Source of the DNA: Cedecea neteri
GTDB lineage: Bacteria > Pseudomonadota > Gammaproteobacteria > Enterobacterales > Enterobacteriaceae
Reading direction: 5' to 3'
Assembly: GCF_000758305.1 (NCBI RefSeq)
Contig: NZ_CP009458.1
Location: 2,542,001 to 2,606,000, forward strand
Length of the DNA: 64,000 bases
In this document: piece by piece, positions 45,249 through 52,693 of the stretch
Layout: every line of letters starts with the position of its first letter
Numbering within the stretch: the first letter of the stretch is position 1
Position numbers and translations under genes: made by a program
Notes under the pieces: generated by a model
What the model saw: the letters and a program-made list of their open reading frames with translations, nothing else
Database searches by the model: none
What the model was told of the DNA's origin: nothing

Positions 45249-45884
45249 ATGAGTACGATTTCTGCCAGTCATGTTGCACCACATATCGCCATTGAATATC
45301 ACCGCCCGGAAGATTATCTCGCTGCCGAAAGCGCTTTGCATAAGCTGCTCAGCCGGCCCAATGGCCGAAGCCTGGTGGATGAACTGCGTAATCTCAGCAC
45401 CCAGGGGCGGTTCGTTAAAGTGAAGGTGACGGCGATGGCGAATACGGTTGCCCGCCCGGTGTTGACCGACTCTCAGGTTCGTCGGTTTCACCTCCCCGGC
45501 AGCGAATACGATAAGGCGCACAATAAAAAAGCGACGCAATTAGCCCAAAAACAGCCGCTCGGTAAGAAAGGCGAGGGGACCAGCGTCAGCGTCGACTGGA
45601 ACCCGCGGCAGTCCGTGGCTATTGACGCCCATGGCCGCCCAAGCCTGCTGGACGATCCTTCGCTGGCTTTTGTGTCGCTTGCCCATGAGCTGGTTCACGG
45701 CTACCGCATGATGAAAGGGACATACACCGGAGGGACTTCCGACCGCTACGATACGGGCTCGCCGGCCGGGCAGGAGGAATCCCGCGCGGTGGGCATCGGC
45801 AAGTATGCAGGCGAAGCGCTGTCCGAAAACGGTATTCGCCAGGAGCACGGTCTGCCGCTGCGCGGGCAGTACGCCGCAGGGTAA
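45249..45884 (+). CDS. Candidate type III effector, M91-type zinc metalloprotease
   Basis: The 211-residue protein carries HELVH at 146-150 (zinc ligands His146 and His150, catalytic Glu147) followed by GYRMM. A downstream EESRAVGIGKYAG...SENGIRQEHGLP segment (176-204) has candidate third-ligand glutamates. This pattern is that of the NleD/HopH1/HopAP1 group; NleD cleaves host JNK and p38 kinases. The N-terminal 60 residues are Ser/His-rich and lack a signal peptide. It is cotranscribed with a chaperone behind an hrp box (AAGGAG ribosome site). The target is unknown. Confidence 0.82.
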   Translation: MSTISASHVAPHIAIEYHRPEDYLAAESALHKLLSRPNGRSLVDELRNLSTQGRFVKVKVTAMANTVARPVLTDSQVRRFHLPGSEYDKAHNKKATQLAQKQPLGKKGEGTSVSVDWNPRQSVAIDAHGRPSLLDDPSLAFVSLAHELVHGYRMMKGTYTGGTSDRYDTGSPAGQEESRAVGIGKYAGEALSENGIRQEHGLPLRGQYAAG

Positions 45885-45898
45885 ATTCTTCCGCAGCA

Positions 45899-45926
45899 GG
45901 AACCACCGCGCCGCTCTCCCCACATA
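45899..45926 (+). promoter_or_regulatory. hrp box of the second effector
   Basis: GGAACC-N15-CCACATA is a full consensus match, 35 bp before the start codon at 45962. Confidence 0.92.
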
Positions 45927-45961
45927 ACCTGTTGACGTAACAACTAAAGTGGGGAGATATC

Positions 45962-47341
45962 ATGCCGTTAAACAACGTTGATACCAGCCTGCGGGTCGAT
46001 CCTGGCCTGATAAGCGGTAACTCAAACCGACGGGTCTCCATGCGCCTCGCGCTGGAGCCTAATAACACTCAGCATTTCGATTGCACCGTGAACGTGTCGT
46101 CGCGCCGGGCGGACGCGCTCTATTACGCCAATAAGGCAATAGATGATACCTGGCGCATTCTGGACATGGGGTCGGGCAACCAAAAGAACCACGTTCGCGC
46201 CACGATGGCCGAATCCTATAAGCGAACGCTTCTGTCGCAGAAGGGAACGGGTAACGGGGACTACACCGTGCGCGCCTGGGAGGCCTCTAAGTTTCGGGCG
46301 GGCAACTGCGGCGAAATGGCGGCGGTGAATGCGCTATTGCTGGCGAACTCCCGCGTCAAACAGCCCGTATCCGTGGTGCATAACCGCGCAGTAGACCACG
46401 CCTTTGTGATCATCGGCGACCCGCGCGAAAACGGGCGGTCTGTGGTGTCTGACCCCTGGCCGGAATTTGGCCGGGCGATGCGAATAGAAGACGCCAAATT
46501 TGGCGATACTTTTGACGTAGTGCATTCGTATCCTGTTGGCCACAGGGACGATGATGTCCGCGAGAAGCTGCTGCGTGGGGAGAAAGCGACGCAGGCGGAA
46601 GTGGATAAAGCGTTCCGCAAGGCCGCGCCAAAACTCGCCAAGCTCAGCCCTGAAAAACTGCGTGACTCGGTGGTGGCGGGGCCAGGATACGTGCAGCGCC
46701 ATGCCTCCAATAACCTGGGGATTCAGTACAATGGCACCGACAGCCGCGGCGTTGTGCAGCACTTTGACCAGTCGCTGTCCGTCGGGCAGATGCGCTCCCG
46801 AATGATCGGGCCGCAGGCGGCGGTAGATGCGCAGCAGCGTGGAACGCCTGCGCCTACGTTCACCAGTAACGACAGGCCTCGTCAGCGCACGGAATCGTTC
46901 GCCGCAGAATCGTCTTCCCGTGGTCGTCGTCCGAGAACGGCATCCAATGCAGTCCCACCCGCAGCGCCTCGCCGCCGGGCAAACTCCGTAGATATTCGTC
47001 CGGCCCCGGTGCCGATTTATGCCCCACCGCCTCCCGCGCCGGGAGGAATGTACAGCACGGTTCCGCTGCCGGGTCATGGCCCCGCGTTCAACTACGGCCC
47101 GCCGCCTGCAGCCGCGCCGGTTTACAGCTACGGCCCGCCGCCCGCCGCCGCACCGGTTTACAGCTATGGCCCGCCGCCGATGCACGCCCACGCGCCTGTG
47201 CACCCGATGGCCAGCCGACCGGTTTACCGTGAGCCGCCTGTTATCCCGCCTGATGTCTATGGCACCGCGCCAGCCCCGACCCGGACGCGGCCTCGCTCTA
47301 ACTCAGTCACTGCCGCTTTCCGGCGAATTATAGGTAACTAA
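45962..47341 (+). CDS. Candidate type III effector with Cys-His-Asp triad and Tyr/Pro repeats
   Basis: The 459-residue protein has no signal peptide and a consensus hrp box upstream. A candidate papain/transglutaminase-like triad is visible: Cys116 (GNCGEMAAVNALLL), His146 (DHAFVIIGDP) and Asp164 (VVSDPWPEFG). The middle part (185-310) is charged and helical. From about 340 the chain is disordered and Pro-rich, with near-identical repeats of YGPPPAAAPVYS and a basic end. It probably modifies or cleaves a host protein. I do not recognise a named effector family. The next gene, two bases later, is its likely chaperone. Confidence 0.7.
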   Translation: MPLNNVDTSLRVDPGLISGNSNRRVSMRLALEPNNTQHFDCTVNVSSRRADALYYANKAIDDTWRILDMGSGNQKNHVRATMAESYKRTLLSQKGTGNGDYTVRAWEASKFRAGNCGEMAAVNALLLANSRVKQPVSVVHNRAVDHAFVIIGDPRENGRSVVSDPWPEFGRAMRIEDAKFGDTFDVVHSYPVGHRDDDVREKLLRGEKATQAEVDKAFRKAAPKLAKLSPEKLRDSVVAGPGYVQRHASNNLGIQYNGTDSRGVVQHFDQSLSVGQMRSRMIGPQAAVDAQQRGTPAPTFTSNDRPRQRTESFAAESSSRGRRPRTASNAVPPAAPRRRANSVDIRPAPVPIYAPPPPAPGGMYSTVPLPGHGPAFNYGPPPAAAPVYSYGPPPAAAPVYSYGPPPMHAHAPVHPMASRPVYREPPVIPPDVYGTAPAPTRTRPRSNSVTAAFRRIIGN

Positions 47342-47343
47342 CG

Positions 47344-47742
47344 ATGCCCGCACCTTCAAAATTAGCGCAAATTTTGCAGCCGCTGTTGACCGATGAGCTT
47401 GGGCAAAGAGTTGAGCTTGAGAATGCAGAAGGCTATTCCGTTGAGCTTGGCGAGGGCGTGACGCTGGAGATCAGTGAATCTCCGGTTGGGCACCTGCTGC
47501 TGAGCTGCATGTTGCCCGTTCAGCCCACCCGGCTTAGCGACACCGACACACTCACGGTGCTGCTGCAGGCCAATTTGCTGGGGATGGATTATCCCCCGGT
47601 GCTCACCGGGCTGCTGCCCGACCAGCAGCAGGTTGTGCAGTGGAGTAGCCTGCCGTTCCATCAACTGGAGCCGGAAGTGCTGAAGCGGCTATTTAACCGT
47701 TTTGCGCAGCAGGCCGAAAAGCTGGCCGCGTGGTTAGTGTAA
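47344..47742 (+). CDS. CesT-like type III chaperone
   Basis: The 132-residue acidic protein has the small class I chaperone pattern (GYSVELGEGVTLEISESPVGHLLLSC, LLQANLLGMDY, WSSLPFHQLEPEVLKRLFNRF). It starts two bases after the stop of the Cys-His-Asp effector, so the two are translationally coupled. A strong terminator follows. It is related in design to DspF and the 44.7-kb chaperone. Confidence 0.75.
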   Translation: MPAPSKLAQILQPLLTDELGQRVELENAEGYSVELGEGVTLEISESPVGHLLLSCMLPVQPTRLSDTDTLTVLLQANLLGMDYPPVLTGLLPDQQQVVQWSSLPFHQLEPEVLKRLFNRFAQQAEKLAAWLV

Positions 47743-47752
47743 AAGCGGTCTC

Positions 47753-47789
47753 CACGTTTTAGCCGCCCCTGTGCGGTTAAAACGTTTTT
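47753..47789 (+). terminator. Rho-independent terminator at the right end of the island
   Basis: ACGTTTTAGCCGC pairs with GCGGTTAAAACGT and runs into TTTT. It separates the effector operon from dinG. Confidence 0.85.
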
Positions 47790-47850
47790 CTGAATGCACC
47801 TCCCAGAAGAGGCAAAAAACGGCAGGGTCAGGGGAGTAAAAGTAAAACAA

Positions 47851-47870
47851 TAGTGGCTGTTTATACAGTA
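47851..47870 (+). promoter_or_regulatory. LexA (SOS) box of dinG
   Basis: TAGTGGCTGTTTATACAGTA has the right half ATACAGTA conserved and matches the degenerate LexA site of E. coli dinG. It lies 68 bp before the start codon. Confidence 0.75.
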
Positions 47871-47937
47871 TCTCGTCATAATTCGGGCCACAGACGCCGT
47901 TCTGTGACTTAAATTATTCAGAGAAAGAAGTGAAGTT

Positions 47938-50097
47938 ATGGCTTTGTCGTCGGCGCAAAAAGCGCAAATCGGTGCCTGGTATAAGGCGTTACAGCAGCAG
48001 ATCCCGGATTTTATTCCGCGAGCGCCTCAGCGGCAGATGATCGCCGAGGTGGCGAAGACCCTTGCCGGTGAAGAAGGGCGGCACCTGGCTATTGAAGCGC
48101 CGACCGGCGTCGGCAAAACCCTCTCTTACCTGATCCCCGGCATTGCTATTGCCAGAGGGGATCAGAAAACCCTGGTGGTCAGCACCGCCAACGTAGCGCT
48201 GCAGGACCAGATTTACAGCAAAGACCTGCCGCTGCTGCGCAAAATCATTCCCGACCTGAAGTTTACCGCCGCCTTTGGGCGTGGGCGTTATGTGTGCCCG
48301 CGCAACCTGGCCGCTCTGGCGACCGACAATTTTACGCAGGGCGATCTGCTGGCGTTTCTGGACGATGAGATGTCGCCTACCAGCAAAGCCGAACAGCAGC
48401 GCTGCGCCAAACTTAAAGCCAGCCTCGACGGCTATAAATGGGATGGGCTGCGGGATCACACCGATGAGGCGATTGACGACGATCTCTGGCGGCGGCTAAG
48501 CACCGATAAAGCCAGCTGTCTGGGGCGAAACTGCCACTGGTATAAAGAGTGCCCGTTCTTTGTGGCGCGCCGGGAAATCGACGAAGCGGAAGTGGTCGTG
48601 GCTAACCACGCGCTGGTGATGGCGGCGCTGGAAAGCGATGCGGTGCTGCCGGAGGCGAAAAATCTGCTGCTGGTGCTGGACGAAGGCCATCATCTGGCGG
48701 ACGTAGCCCGTGACGCGCTGGAAATGAGCGCGGAGATAACGCCGGGCTACAGCCGCCTGCAGCTCGACCTGTTCAGCAAGCTGGTGGAAACCTGCATGGC
48801 GCAGTTCCGGCCCAAAAGCCCGCCGCCGCTGACCGTGCCGGAACGCCTGACCAATCACTGCGACGAAGTGTACGAGCTGCTGCAGTCGTTTAACGCGATC
48901 GTTAGCCTTTGGCTGCCGGGGGAACGGGAAGGCGAACACCGCTTTGAAATGGGCGTCCTGCCCGAAGAGATCATGGTGATTTGCCAGCGCCTCGCGAAAC
49001 TGATGGAGGCGCTGCGCGGCCTGTCGGAAGCGTTGCTTAACGATCTTAGCGAAAAAACGGCCAGCCACGATATCGTGCGTTTGCACCGGGCTCTGCTGCA
49101 AATGAACCGGGCGTTAGGCTTCTTTGAAGCGCAGAGTAAGCTGTGGAAGCTGGCGGCGATGGAGCAGGCCTCCGGTGCGCCGGTGTCGAAGTGGGTGACG
49201 CGCGAAGTTCGCGAGGGGCAGCCGCATTTGTTCTTCCACTGCGTGGGGATCCGCGTCAGCGATCAGCTGGAGAAAATGCTGTGGCGCAAAGTGCCGCATG
49301 TGATTGTGACATCCGCCACGCTGCGCTCGCTCAACCGCTTTGACCGCCTGCAGGAGATGAGCGGTCTGCGCGAGAAAGCGGGCGACCGGTTTATCCATCT
49401 GGACTCGCCGTTTAACCATATTGAGCAGGGGAAAATCGTTATCCCCAAAATGCGCTTTGAGCCGCTGATGGAGCACGAGGCGCAGCACATTGCCGAGATG
49501 GCCGCCTTCTTCAGGGCGCAGCTGGCGAAAGGCGAACATAAAGCGATGCTGGTGCTGTTCGCCAGCGGCCGCGCCATGCAGCAGTTTTTAACCCACGTTA
49601 CCGATCTGCGGCTGATGCTGCTGGTGCAGGGCGATCAGCCCCGTTACCGGCTGGTGGAGCTGCATCGCCAGCGCGTTCAGGCCGGGGAAACCAGCGTGCT
49701 GATTGGCCTGCAATCTTTTGCCGAGGGGCTGGATTTGAAAGGCGAGCTGCTGACCCAGGTGCACATTCATAAGATTGCCTTCCCGCCGGTAGACAGCCCG
49801 GTGGTGGTCACCGAAGGGGAGTGGCTGAAAAGCCTCAACCGCTATCCTTTTGAAGTGCAGAGTTTACCCAGCGCCTCTTTTAATCTGATTCAACAAGTTG
49901 GGCGTTTAATTCGCAGCCACGCCTGCTATGGTGAGATAGTCATTTACGACCGCCGCCTGCTGAGTAAACGCTACGGCGAGCGTCTGCTGGCCGCGCTGCC
50001 GGTGTTCCCGATTGAACAGCCCGACGCGCCGGAAGCAAAAGTGATAATAACGACGCCGAAACACACTGTACGGCGCAAACGTGTGAGCAAGAAATAG
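47938..50097 (+). CDS. dinG: ATP-dependent DNA helicase DinG
   Basis: The 719-residue superfamily 2 (XPD-like) 5'-3' helicase resolves R-loops and replication-transcription conflicts. It has Walker A EAPTGVGKT (53-61), a 4Fe-4S cysteine set (YVCPRN, then CLGRNC and ECPFF), the DEGHHL Walker B and late motif QQVGRLIR. It has a LexA site upstream and ybiB 14 bp downstream, as in E. coli. Confidence 0.95.
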   Translation: MALSSAQKAQIGAWYKALQQQIPDFIPRAPQRQMIAEVAKTLAGEEGRHLAIEAPTGVGKTLSYLIPGIAIARGDQKTLVVSTANVALQDQIYSKDLPLLRKIIPDLKFTAAFGRGRYVCPRNLAALATDNFTQGDLLAFLDDEMSPTSKAEQQRCAKLKASLDGYKWDGLRDHTDEAIDDDLWRRLSTDKASCLGRNCHWYKECPFFVARREIDEAEVVVANHALVMAALESDAVLPEAKNLLLVLDEGHHLADVARDALEMSAEITPGYSRLQLDLFSKLVETCMAQFRPKSPPPLTVPERLTNHCDEVYELLQSFNAIVSLWLPGEREGEHRFEMGVLPEEIMVICQRLAKLMEALRGLSEALLNDLSEKTASHDIVRLHRALLQMNRALGFFEAQSKLWKLAAMEQASGAPVSKWVTREVREGQPHLFFHCVGIRVSDQLEKMLWRKVPHVIVTSATLRSLNRFDRLQEMSGLREKAGDRFIHLDSPFNHIEQGKIVIPKMRFEPLMEHEAQHIAEMAAFFRAQLAKGEHKAMLVLFASGRAMQQFLTHVTDLRLMLLVQGDQPRYRLVELHRQRVQAGETSVLIGLQSFAEGLDLKGELLTQVHIHKIAFPPVDSPVVVTEGEWLKSLNRYPFEVQSLPSASFNLIQQVGRLIRSHACYGEIVIYDRRLLSKRYGERLLAALPVFPIEQPDAPEAKVIITTPKHTVRRKRVSKK

Positions 50098-50111
50098 CAA
50101 GGAGAGTCTGA

Positions 50112-51074
50112 ATGGACTATCGCAAAATCATTAAAGAAATTGGTCGTGGGAAAAACCACGCCAGAGATCTCGATTTTGATACCGCGCGAGGGCTGTATAG
50201 CCACATGCTGAAGGGCGAAGTGCCTGAGCTTGAGCTGGGCGGGGTGCTGATTGCCCTGCGTATTAAGGGCGAAGGCGAAGCGGAGATGCTCGGTTTTTAT
50301 GAGGCGATGAAGCAGCATGTCATTACGCTCACGCCGCCTTCTGGCAAGCCGATGCCGATTGTCATTCCTTCCTATAACGGCGCCCGTAAGCAGGCTAACC
50401 TCACGCCGCTGTTGGCGCTTTTGCTCAATAAACTTGGCTACCCCGTTGTGGTTCACGGCGTGAGTGAAGATCCCACCCGAGTGCTGACGGAAACTATTTT
50501 TACGCTGCTGGGCATTGAGCCGACCCGCCATGCCGGGCAGGCGCAGGCGAAGCTTGAATCTCATCATCCCGTCTATCTGCCGATCGGCGCGCTTTGCCCG
50601 CCGATGGAAAATCAGCTGGCTATGCGCTGGCGTATGGGCGTGCGTAACAGCGCGCACACACTGGCGAAACTGGCCACCCCGTTTGAGGAGAATGCCGCGC
50701 TGCGTTTGGCGAGCGTTTCTCACCCGGAATATGTCCCGAAAGTGGCGAAGTTTTTTGCGGATATCGGCGGGCGTGGGCTGTTAATGCACGGCACGGAAGG
50801 TGAAGTGTATGCCAACCCGCTGCGCTGCCCGCAAATAACGCTGATTGATGGGCAGGGCACCCGTATCGTGAGCGAGCGGCAAGCCGAACATGAAGGTGTT
50901 GCGCTGCCATCAGGCAAAGATCCTGAAGTTACCGCCCGCTGGATTGAGCGCTGCGTGGCGGGCGTTGAGCCGGTGCCGCAGTCGCTGAAAATTCAGATGG
51001 CCTGTTGCCTGGTTGCCACCGGAGAGGCTGCAACGCTTGAGGCCGGCCTGGCGCGGGTTGCCGAAGTTTTCTGA
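50112..51074 (+). CDS. ybiB: TrpD2-like nucleic acid-binding protein YbiB
   Basis: The 320-residue protein has the anthranilate phosphoribosyltransferase fold (IPSYNGARKQANLTPLLALLL, NSAHTLAKL, LMHGTEGEVY). The E. coli member binds nucleic acid through basic patches and lacks TrpD activity. It is in an operon with dinG, so it probably serves DNA repair. Confidence 0.93.
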   Translation: MDYRKIIKEIGRGKNHARDLDFDTARGLYSHMLKGEVPELELGGVLIALRIKGEGEAEMLGFYEAMKQHVITLTPPSGKPMPIVIPSYNGARKQANLTPLLALLLNKLGYPVVVHGVSEDPTRVLTETIFTLLGIEPTRHAGQAQAKLESHHPVYLPIGALCPPMENQLAMRWRMGVRNSAHTLAKLATPFEENAALRLASVSHPEYVPKVAKFFADIGGRGLLMHGTEGEVYANPLRCPQITLIDGQGTRIVSERQAEHEGVALPSGKDPEVTARWIERCVAGVEPVPQSLKIQMACCLVATGEAATLEAGLARVAEVF

Positions 51075-51082
51075 ATACTAAA

Positions 51083-51113
51083 CAAAAAAAAGCCCGCGAC
51101 AGGCATCGCGGGC
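51083..51113 (-). terminator. Terminator for ybiJ (also usable by ybiB)
   Basis: GCCCGCGA/TCGCGGGC stem with a run of eight A on its left, giving a uridine run for minus-strand transcripts. Confidence 0.8.
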
Positions 51114-51204
51114 AAACAAGGGTAACATCAGGGTTAAACAAGGGTAGTGCAATCAAGGCCGATGAGGGTACCAGCCTTGATGAGGGTATGACTTGAGCGC
51201 GGGA

Positions 51205-51465
51205 TTATTTGTAGATAACCGCGGTGCCGCTCATTTGGCCTTCGGTGTTAGCAGAGGTGATCGCGTAAGAGCTTGCGCCGGCGGCTTCTGCTTTAGCGGC
51301 CAGTTTTGCTTCCAGGCCGTCCAGAGTTGTTGCGCCAGTGGCGGAAACAACGCCAATTTTATTCAGGTTTTGCGCCTGGGCTTCGTTTACGGATTGGGCA
51401 GCGAAAGCACCGAAAGACAGAGTAGAAAGAGCAATTGCAGCTACAGCATATTTGATGGTTTTCAT
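51205..51465 (-). CDS. ybiJ: DUF1471 (YhcN/BhsA-type) periplasmic protein YbiJ
   Basis: The 86-residue stress-response protein has a signal peptide ending FGAFA (about residue 22) and the DUF1471 core (NKIGVVSATGATTLDGLEAKLAAKAEAAGASSYAI, ending TAVIYK). It is the same size as E. coli YbiJ. Family members affect biofilm and membrane stress. A perfect CRP site lies 49 bp upstream. Confidence 0.92.
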   Translation of the reverse strand: MKTIKYAVAAIALSTLSFGAFAAQSVNEAQAQNLNKIGVVSATGATTLDGLEAKLAAKAEAAGASSYAITSANTEGQMSGTAVIYK

Positions 51466-51513
51466 GGCTAAATTCTCGCAGGTTGTTCTGTTAAGGTGAC
51501 GTTGTTCCGTCGA

Positions 51514-51529
51514 TGTGATTATGGTCACA
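51514..51529 (-). promoter_or_regulatory. CRP-cAMP binding site upstream of ybiJ
   Basis: TGTGA-N6-TCACA is a perfect palindromic core, centred about 57 bp before the ybiJ start. Nothing else is clear in 51466-51826. Confidence 0.65.
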
Positions 51530-51826
51530 CTTTTCTGCGGAAGAATAAATCGAAGAGAATTGACGACCTTAATCAAAAAAATTGAATTAGTTATAACGTA
51601 TTGAAATAAATAGTGATTACGGGGTAAATAGTTTCACTGCGTGACGTTAACCCTGGAAACACTTAGTTTGCGCACATTTTGCTACTCTTTTTGTCAACGC
51701 TGGTCTTACCTGATGAGCAATCGCTTGCGCCTCTTTTTCAGCCTGATGTTGATGATTTGCGCAGTAAGCTGGCGGGGAAGCTTTTATACTGTTGTCTTTC
51801 CTTTTTAACCCGACGGATGAGGTTCG

Positions 51827-52660
51827 ATGGAGATAAAGCTGCACTCCAACGCCACAACAACGCCGCGTACGCGAAAGTACATTCAGGAGTCCGCGAAAAC
51901 GGACGGTGAGCTGGCGGAGGAGCTGAACATTTCTGTCGATACCGTTCGGCGCTGGCGTAAACGCGACGACTGTTACGACAAATCTCACCGACCGAATACC
52001 ATTCATCGCGCATTAAGCCACGAGCAGGAGTCGATGCTGGTGTTTCTGCGCGTGCGCCTGGCGCTTTCCCTGGATGAACTTCTCGAAGCCGCTCGTTTGC
52101 TGATTCAGCAGGGGATTTCCCGCGCTAGTGTCAGCCGTATGCTGCAAAACTGGCAGCAGTCGCGCATGGCTAAACCGACGCTCAGCCAGACGCCGGGTCA
52201 TATTGTGCTGGATAGCTTCCCGCTGCCGGAAATCATTAGCCATAAGCAAGGTGAACTGCTGGTGTTCAGCGAAAGAACCTCGGGGTATATGGCCGTTGCG
52301 CTACGTGAGCGCGGCAGTGAAGAGGTTCCTGAGCCGTTGGTGGGCTTTCTACGGGAGGGGTTGCCGCTGACCGTGCTTTCCTTAACGGCGAAATCCTGCC
52401 CGTTTACGCAGAAGCTTGCCGGAGCGCTGGATGTGCCTTTACATGCGGCGGCGCAGGAGAACTGGCTGGAAAAAGCCGGGCAGGGCAACTACCAGCAGCC
52501 GCTGGAGACGCTACTTAACGGCGAGCGCTTTGATAAGCGGCTGGGGCTAGGGGCAGTGCTGCTGGAGTTTGAGGATCTGCTCAATAAAAGGATTATTCGC
52601 AGCCGGCTGAAAAACCTGACGCCCGAAGCGTGGTTGAAGCTTCATCATCCCAATCGTTAG
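51827..52660 (+). CDS. IS481-like transposase relative, probably domesticated
   Basis: The 277-residue protein begins with a helix-turn-helix (ELAEELNISVDTVRRWRKR) and the LSLDELLEAARLLIQ..ISRASVSRML segment of IS481-type transposases. The integrase-like part keeps VLDSFPLPEI, where the first catalytic Asp would lie. The position of the second (TDNGxEF in active enzymes) reads LTAKSCPFTQKLAG. The DDE triad therefore looks broken. There are no terminal inverted repeats around it, and it has its own terminator. A DNA-binding or regulatory role is an inference. Confidence 0.65.
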   Translation: MEIKLHSNATTTPRTRKYIQESAKTDGELAEELNISVDTVRRWRKRDDCYDKSHRPNTIHRALSHEQESMLVFLRVRLALSLDELLEAARLLIQQGISRASVSRMLQNWQQSRMAKPTLSQTPGHIVLDSFPLPEIISHKQGELLVFSERTSGYMAVALRERGSEEVPEPLVGFLREGLPLTVLSLTAKSCPFTQKLAGALDVPLHAAAQENWLEKAGQGNYQQPLETLLNGERFDKRLGLGAVLLEFEDLLNKRIIRSRLKNLTPEAWLKLHHPNR

Positions 52661-52678
52661 AGCGCCCCTTCGGGCGCT
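52661..52678 (+). terminator. Terminator between convergent genes
   Basis: AGCGCCC-CTTC-GGGCGCT with a UUCG-like loop, followed by TAATT. Confidence 0.75.
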
Positions 52679-52693
52679 TAATTCATGGCAACG

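Noticed and set aside
51827..52660. Active insertion sequence
   Set aside because: Broken catalytic motif, no visible terminal inverted repeats or target duplication, single intact regulator-like frame.
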